Source of the DNA: Dehalococcoidia bacterium
Lineage (GTDB): Bacteria; Chloroflexota; Dehalococcoidia; Tepidiformales; Tepidiformaceae
Direction of reading: 5' to 3'
Length of the DNA: 8,098 bases
NCBI GenBank assembly: GCA_007126855.1
Contig: SLAK01000103.1
Span: forward strand, 1 to 8,098
In this document: in pieces, positions 5,689-8,098 of the stretch
Position numbering within the stretch: position 1 is the stretch's first letter
How the letters are laid out: every line of letters starts with the position of its first letter
Program-made: the position numbers and the translations under genes
Notes under the pieces: model-generated
Seen by the model: the letters and a program-made list of their open reading frames with translations, nothing else
Told to the model about the DNA's origin: nothing
Databases searched by the model: none

Positions 5689-6135
5689 TTACGCCTCGGC
5701 CTCGGCGCTGCCGGGCGAAAGCTCCAGGTACAGCCGGGCGCAAAGCGAGCCCAGCTCGGCCGTCGGGCGTAGCATTTCCGTGTCGCCCCAGGTCCAGTCG
5801 GTGTAGTGCGTGCTGGCGCTGCCCGCGCTGGCCGGCCTGAGTGCCGGCGGCCAGTCCCGCGCTTCGGCTTCCACCAGCACCATTTCCAGCGTGCTATCGC
5901 CACGCAGCTGCAGGCCGCGGTGCAGTTCTCCGCCCGGCGTTAGCCCGATGCCCAGCTTCTGGCGCCCCATGCGCTCCACCGCTGCTTCCACAGATTCGCC
6001 CTCGCCAAGCGTCGCCGCCGGCAGCCCCCACATGCCGGCGAAGTCCTCGCCCGGCTCCTCCGGCCGCCGCACCAGCAGCACCCGGTCGGACTTGGCGTCG
6101 TTGATGACCACGGCGACTGCTATCGGGCCGGCCAT
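5689..6135 (-). CDS. Nudix-fold protein with degenerate catalytic box (148 aa)
   Basis: Resembles small Nudix proteins: a beta-rich start AVAVVINDAKSDRVLLVRRPE (6-26), then WGLPAATLGEGESVEAAVERMGRQKLGI (36-63), which aligns with the Nudix box GxxxxxExxxxxxxREUxEExGU. Active members hydrolyse nucleoside diphosphates linked to another group, using the REUxEE glutamates to hold Mg. Here E47 is kept, but the paired glycines are A40-A41 and RExxEE has become R55-M-G-R-Q59-K60, so the metal-binding glutamates are missing. It is probably not a normal Nudix hydrolase; a ligand-binding or structural role, or an isomerase-like activity, is possible. The start ATG has GGAGGA 6 nt upstream and lies 16 nt inside the end of thiI, so the two are coupled. 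The frame continues open upstream inside thiI, but that part is a shadow. Confidence 0.8.
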   Translation of the reverse strand: MAGPIAVAVVINDAKSDRVLLVRRPEEPGEDFAGMWGLPAATLGEGESVEAAVERMGRQKLGIGLTPGGELHRGLQLRGDSTLEMVLVEAEARDWPPALRPASAGSASTHYTDWTWGDTEMLRPTAELGSLCARLYLELSPGSAEAEA

Positions 6136-7346
6136 ACGTATTCCTCCACTTCGATGCCCTCCAGCGCCATCTCGACCAGCTCGTCTATTGGCAGTTCGGC
6201 TTCGATCTCCTCGATTTCCGACGGTGTCGACCGCGTCTTCACGTGCTCGGGGACCAGGTACTGGCAGCAGTCCATGTCCGGCTCGATGGAGATGTCGTAG
6301 GTGCCGATAGCCCTGGCCTGCTCGACCACCTCGTGCTTGTCGAACCCGACCAGCGGTCGCAGGATGGTCGACCGCACGGCGCCTCCCACCGTTGACATGT
6401 TCGTCAGCGTCTGCGAACTCACCTGCCCAAGGCTCTCGCCTGTGACCAGCGCATTGCAGCCGCGCTCCTTCGCGATCCGCTCCGTCACCCGCAGCATCAT
6501 GCGCCGGTAGAGCAACACCCGGTAGGGCGCGGGCGCCGCCACGACTATGCGCTTCTGCACCTCCCCGAAAGGCACGATGTGGAGCCTGCTCTGGAACTGG
6601 TAGCGCGTAAGCAGGTGTGCCAGCTCCCGTGCTTTCTCTTGCGACGATGCGTCGGTGAACGGGAACGACGAGAAGTGCACGAAGTCCGCGACGCACCCGC
6701 GGCGGATCATCCGGAACGCCGCCACCGGCGAATCGATCCCGCCTGACAACAGCACCGCCACGCGGCCTCCCGTCTTCACCGGTAGCCCGCCCGGCCCCGC
6801 AACCCGCGACCGGTAGACAAACGCGGCCTCCGGCTGCACCTCCACATGGTAGGTGGTCGCCGGGTTCGTCAGGTCCACGCTCGCGCCCGTCCGCCTTTGA
6901 ATCCGGCCGCCCAGTTCGCGCTCGATGTCCTGCGAATTCAACGGGAAGGACTTGTCCCCGCGCGTCGCGCGCACGGCGAACGATCCCGGCACGGCATCCC
7001 CCAGGCGGAAGAACGCCTCCTCCCACGCATCCATGTCTCGCGTGCTTGCCAGCGCGAGCGAATAGTTCTGGATGCCAAACACATAGGAAAGCCGCTCACT
7101 GATAGCGGGCCAGTCGTCCGGATTGCGCACCTGGATGAAGCCGCGATTGGGCCGGATGCTCGTCTCGCCCACGTCCAGCCCGGCGAGCGCCCGGTCGATG
7201 TTGTGCCGCAGGGCTCCGAGAAAAATGTGGCGGTTCCCCTTCTTCAGCGCGATTTCCGAGACCCGGATGATCCCCCACCAGGTGTCCGGAACTACCCCGT
7301 GCTTGCGCCCGGGAAGTGTCCGTCCAATCTGCTGCGCACCAACCAT
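6120..7346 (-). CDS. thiI: tRNA 4-thiouridine synthase ThiI, rhodanese-less form (408 aa)
   Basis: ThiI activates U8 of tRNA by adenylation and inserts sulfur to give 4-thiouridine; in some bacteria it also serves thiamine thiazole formation. Visible parts: an N-terminal ferredoxin-like segment RVSEIALKKGNRHIF (28-42), a variant of the usual RYGEIxLKGxNR; a THUMP region (about 60-175); the ATP-binding PP-loop SGGIDSP (201-207); and the ThiI signature TGESLGQVSSQTLTNM (302-317). The EPDMDCCQYLVPEHVKTRS segment holds C360-C361, near the site that carries the catalytic Cys in the family. The C-terminal rhodanese domain of the E. coli protein (482 aa) is absent, as in many Gram-positive, archaeal and other ThiI proteins, so sulfur must arrive by another route. 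The start ATG follows AGGAGG by 5 nt; a more upstream in-frame ATG (7421) is possible but lacks family similarity. Coupled to the Nudix gene. Confidence 0.92.
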   Translation of the reverse strand: MVGAQQIGRTLPGRKHGVVPDTWWGIIRVSEIALKKGNRHIFLGALRHNIDRALAGLDVGETSIRPNRGFIQVRNPDDWPAISERLSYVFGIQNYSLALASTRDMDAWEEAFFRLGDAVPGSFAVRATRGDKSFPLNSQDIERELGGRIQRRTGASVDLTNPATTYHVEVQPEAAFVYRSRVAGPGGLPVKTGGRVAVLLSGGIDSPVAAFRMIRRGCVADFVHFSSFPFTDASSQEKARELAHLLTRYQFQSRLHIVPFGEVQKRIVVAAPAPYRVLLYRRMMLRVTERIAKERGCNALVTGESLGQVSSQTLTNMSTVGGAVRSTILRPLVGFDKHEVVEQARAIGTYDISIEPDMDCCQYLVPEHVKTRSTPSEIEEIEAELPIDELVEMALEGIEVEEYVWPAR

Positions 7347-7351
7347 CCGTG

Positions 7352-7357
7352 CCTCCT
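7352..7357 (-). promoter_or_regulatory. Ribosome binding site AGGAGG deciding the thiI start
   Basis: AGGAGG on the minus strand ends 5 nt before the ATG at 7346-7344. The reading frame is open far upstream through the crotonase gene region, so this site is the main reason to place the start here. The 119-nt gap up to the crotonase stop shows no convincing promoter or terminator. Confidence 0.7.
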
Positions 7358-7465
7358 GCGCGGGAGAACAGCGTGTGCCACACCGCTGCCGGCGCATGCA
7401 CCACTCCTCATCGTTCCACATCAGCGTCTCACTGCCCACGCCGGGTACAGGGGTGCTCGCAGTTG

Positions 7466-8098
7466 CTACCGGCCTTTGAACACCGGTGGCCGCCGTTCCG
7501 CCGACGCCCGGACGCCTTCCGTGAAGTCCTCCGTCTGCTGCAGCCGGTCCTGCTCCTTGCGCTCGCGGGCTGTGGCCAGGCGGTAGCGGTCGCCCATGCC
7601 GGCGCGCATCGTCGCACGGATGCTCGCGACTGCGAGTGGCGCCGACGTGGCGATCTCCGCAGCGAGCGCATGGGCTTCCGCCCGGACCTGCTCCGGCTCC
7701 ACGAAGCGGTCGAGCAAGCCGAGTTCGTGGGCGCGCTCCCCATTGATCCGGCGCCCCGTATACAACAGCTCCCATGCCTTTTGCTGGCCCACGATCGGTG
7801 GCAGCGTGATAGTCAGCCCGAAACCGTGGTGGAAGCCAAGCTGCGCGAAGTTCGCCGTCATGCGCGTGTCGCGGCAGCCCACCCGGAAGTCGGCCGAGCA
7901 CGCCAGCCCAAAACCACCGCCGACCGCCGCGCCGTGCACAGCCGCCACCACCGGCTTCGTCGCTTCGATCAGCCGCACCGCCTCCCCGTAGAGGTCCCCG
8001 CCAACAGTCTGGTTCACGCCATCCGCGTCCTCGCCGCTCGCCTGGCGGCTGAAATTCGCTCCGGCGCAGAAGTGCTTGCCCTCGGCGCAGAGCACAAG
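7466..8098 (-). CDS. Enoyl-CoA hydratase/isomerase (crotonase) superfamily protein, C-terminal 210 aa
   Basis: The start lies beyond position 8098; the visible fragment begins LVLCAEGKHFCAGANF. Crotonase-fold landmarks (numbered from the first visible residue): the first oxyanion-hole segment GKHFCAGAN (7-15), TKPVVAAVHG (47-56), the second oxyanion-hole loop VGGGFGLACSADFRV (59-73), LGFHHGFGLTITLP (87-100), LLYTGRRINGERAHELGLLDRFV (111-133), and the usual C-terminal EGVRASAERRPPVFKGR (194-210). The fold binds acyl-CoA and stabilises an enolate. The two glutamates of true hydratases (rat Glu144 and Glu164) align with G64 and F84, so classical hydration is unlikely; isomerase, hydrolase, lyase or another crotonase chemistry should be considered. 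It lies 119 nt upstream of thiI on the same strand and may or may not share its transcript. It could serve the same acyl-CoA catabolism as the SDR and HpaB-like genes; this is conjecture. Confidence 0.88.
   Translation of the reverse strand, partial: LVLCAEGKHFCAGANFSRQASGEDADGVNQTVGGDLYGEAVRLIEATKPVVAAVHGAAVGGGFGLACSADFRVGCRDTRMTANFAQLGFHHGFGLTITLPPIVGQQKAWELLYTGRRINGERAHELGLLDRFVEPEQVRAEAHALAAEIATSAPLAVASIRATMRAGMGDRYRLATARERKEQDRLQQTEDFTEGVRASAERRPPVFKGR

Noticed and set aside
5689..7026. A 445-residue protein ending in the Nudix domain
   Set aside because: The upstream 297 residues lie over thiI in another frame and are low-complexity G/R/A-rich. The GGAGGA site supports starting at 6135.
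6120..7901. A longer, 593-residue version of ThiI starting inside the crotonase gene
   Set aside because: The extra N-terminal 185 residues overlap the crotonase coding frame and show no family similarity. A strong ribosome site supports the start at 7346.

Overview
This is a GC-rich bacterial segment with tightly packed genes, nearly all on the minus strand. The only plus-strand genes form a small toxin-antitoxin cassette in the middle. No rRNA, tRNA, CRISPR array, transposase or phage gene is visible. Taxonomy cannot be read directly. High GC, promoter-like elements of the TGGAC-n16/17-TAGnnT type, a ThiI without a rhodanese domain, and divergent HpaB-like, crotonase and SDR genes would suit a Chloroflexota (Dehalococcoidia-like) or another high-GC environmental lineage. 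That is a weak inference.

Layout from right to left, which is the direction of transcription for the minus strand: (1) 8098-7466, a crotonase-fold acyl-CoA enzyme cut by the window edge, with both classical hydratase glutamates replaced. (2) 7346-6120, thiI (tRNA 4-thiouridine synthesis), overlapped for 16 nt by (3) 6135-5689, a Nudix-fold protein whose catalytic box has lost its metal-binding glutamates. (4) 5039-5675 on the plus strand, a vapBC-type toxin-antitoxin pair with a palindromic operator over its likely -10 box; it converges on the Nudix gene with a 13-nt gap. (5) 4813-3116, a 565-aa GltD/NfnB-like FAD and NAD(P) oxidoreductase carrying an N-terminal Fe-S domain and a C-terminal two-cluster ferredoxin domain. 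(6) 2875-1460 and (7) 1460-126, two tandem, translationally coupled paralogues of the HpaB (4-hydroxyphenylacetate 3-monooxygenase) flavoprotein family. (8) 92-1, the start of a short-chain dehydrogenase.

Genes 6-8 look like one operon behind a good sigma70-type promoter (2996-3024), with possible read-through from gene 5. The most plausible reading is a catabolic module. A pair of HpaB-like flavoproteins acts on an unknown substrate, the SDR oxidises a hydroxyl product, and the Fe-S flavoprotein may handle the electrons. No HpaC-type flavin reductase lies in the window. Both HpaB paralogues lack the conserved TH...DPQ.DR substrate-site signature, and they differ from each other by a 15-residue gap at that same place. 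Their substrate is therefore probably not 4-hydroxyphenylacetate, and they may form a mixed oligomer. This pair with its Fe-S neighbour is the best candidate for something undescribed here. The other points of interest are two enzymes (Nudix and crotonase) that keep their fold signatures but have lost canonical catalytic residues.
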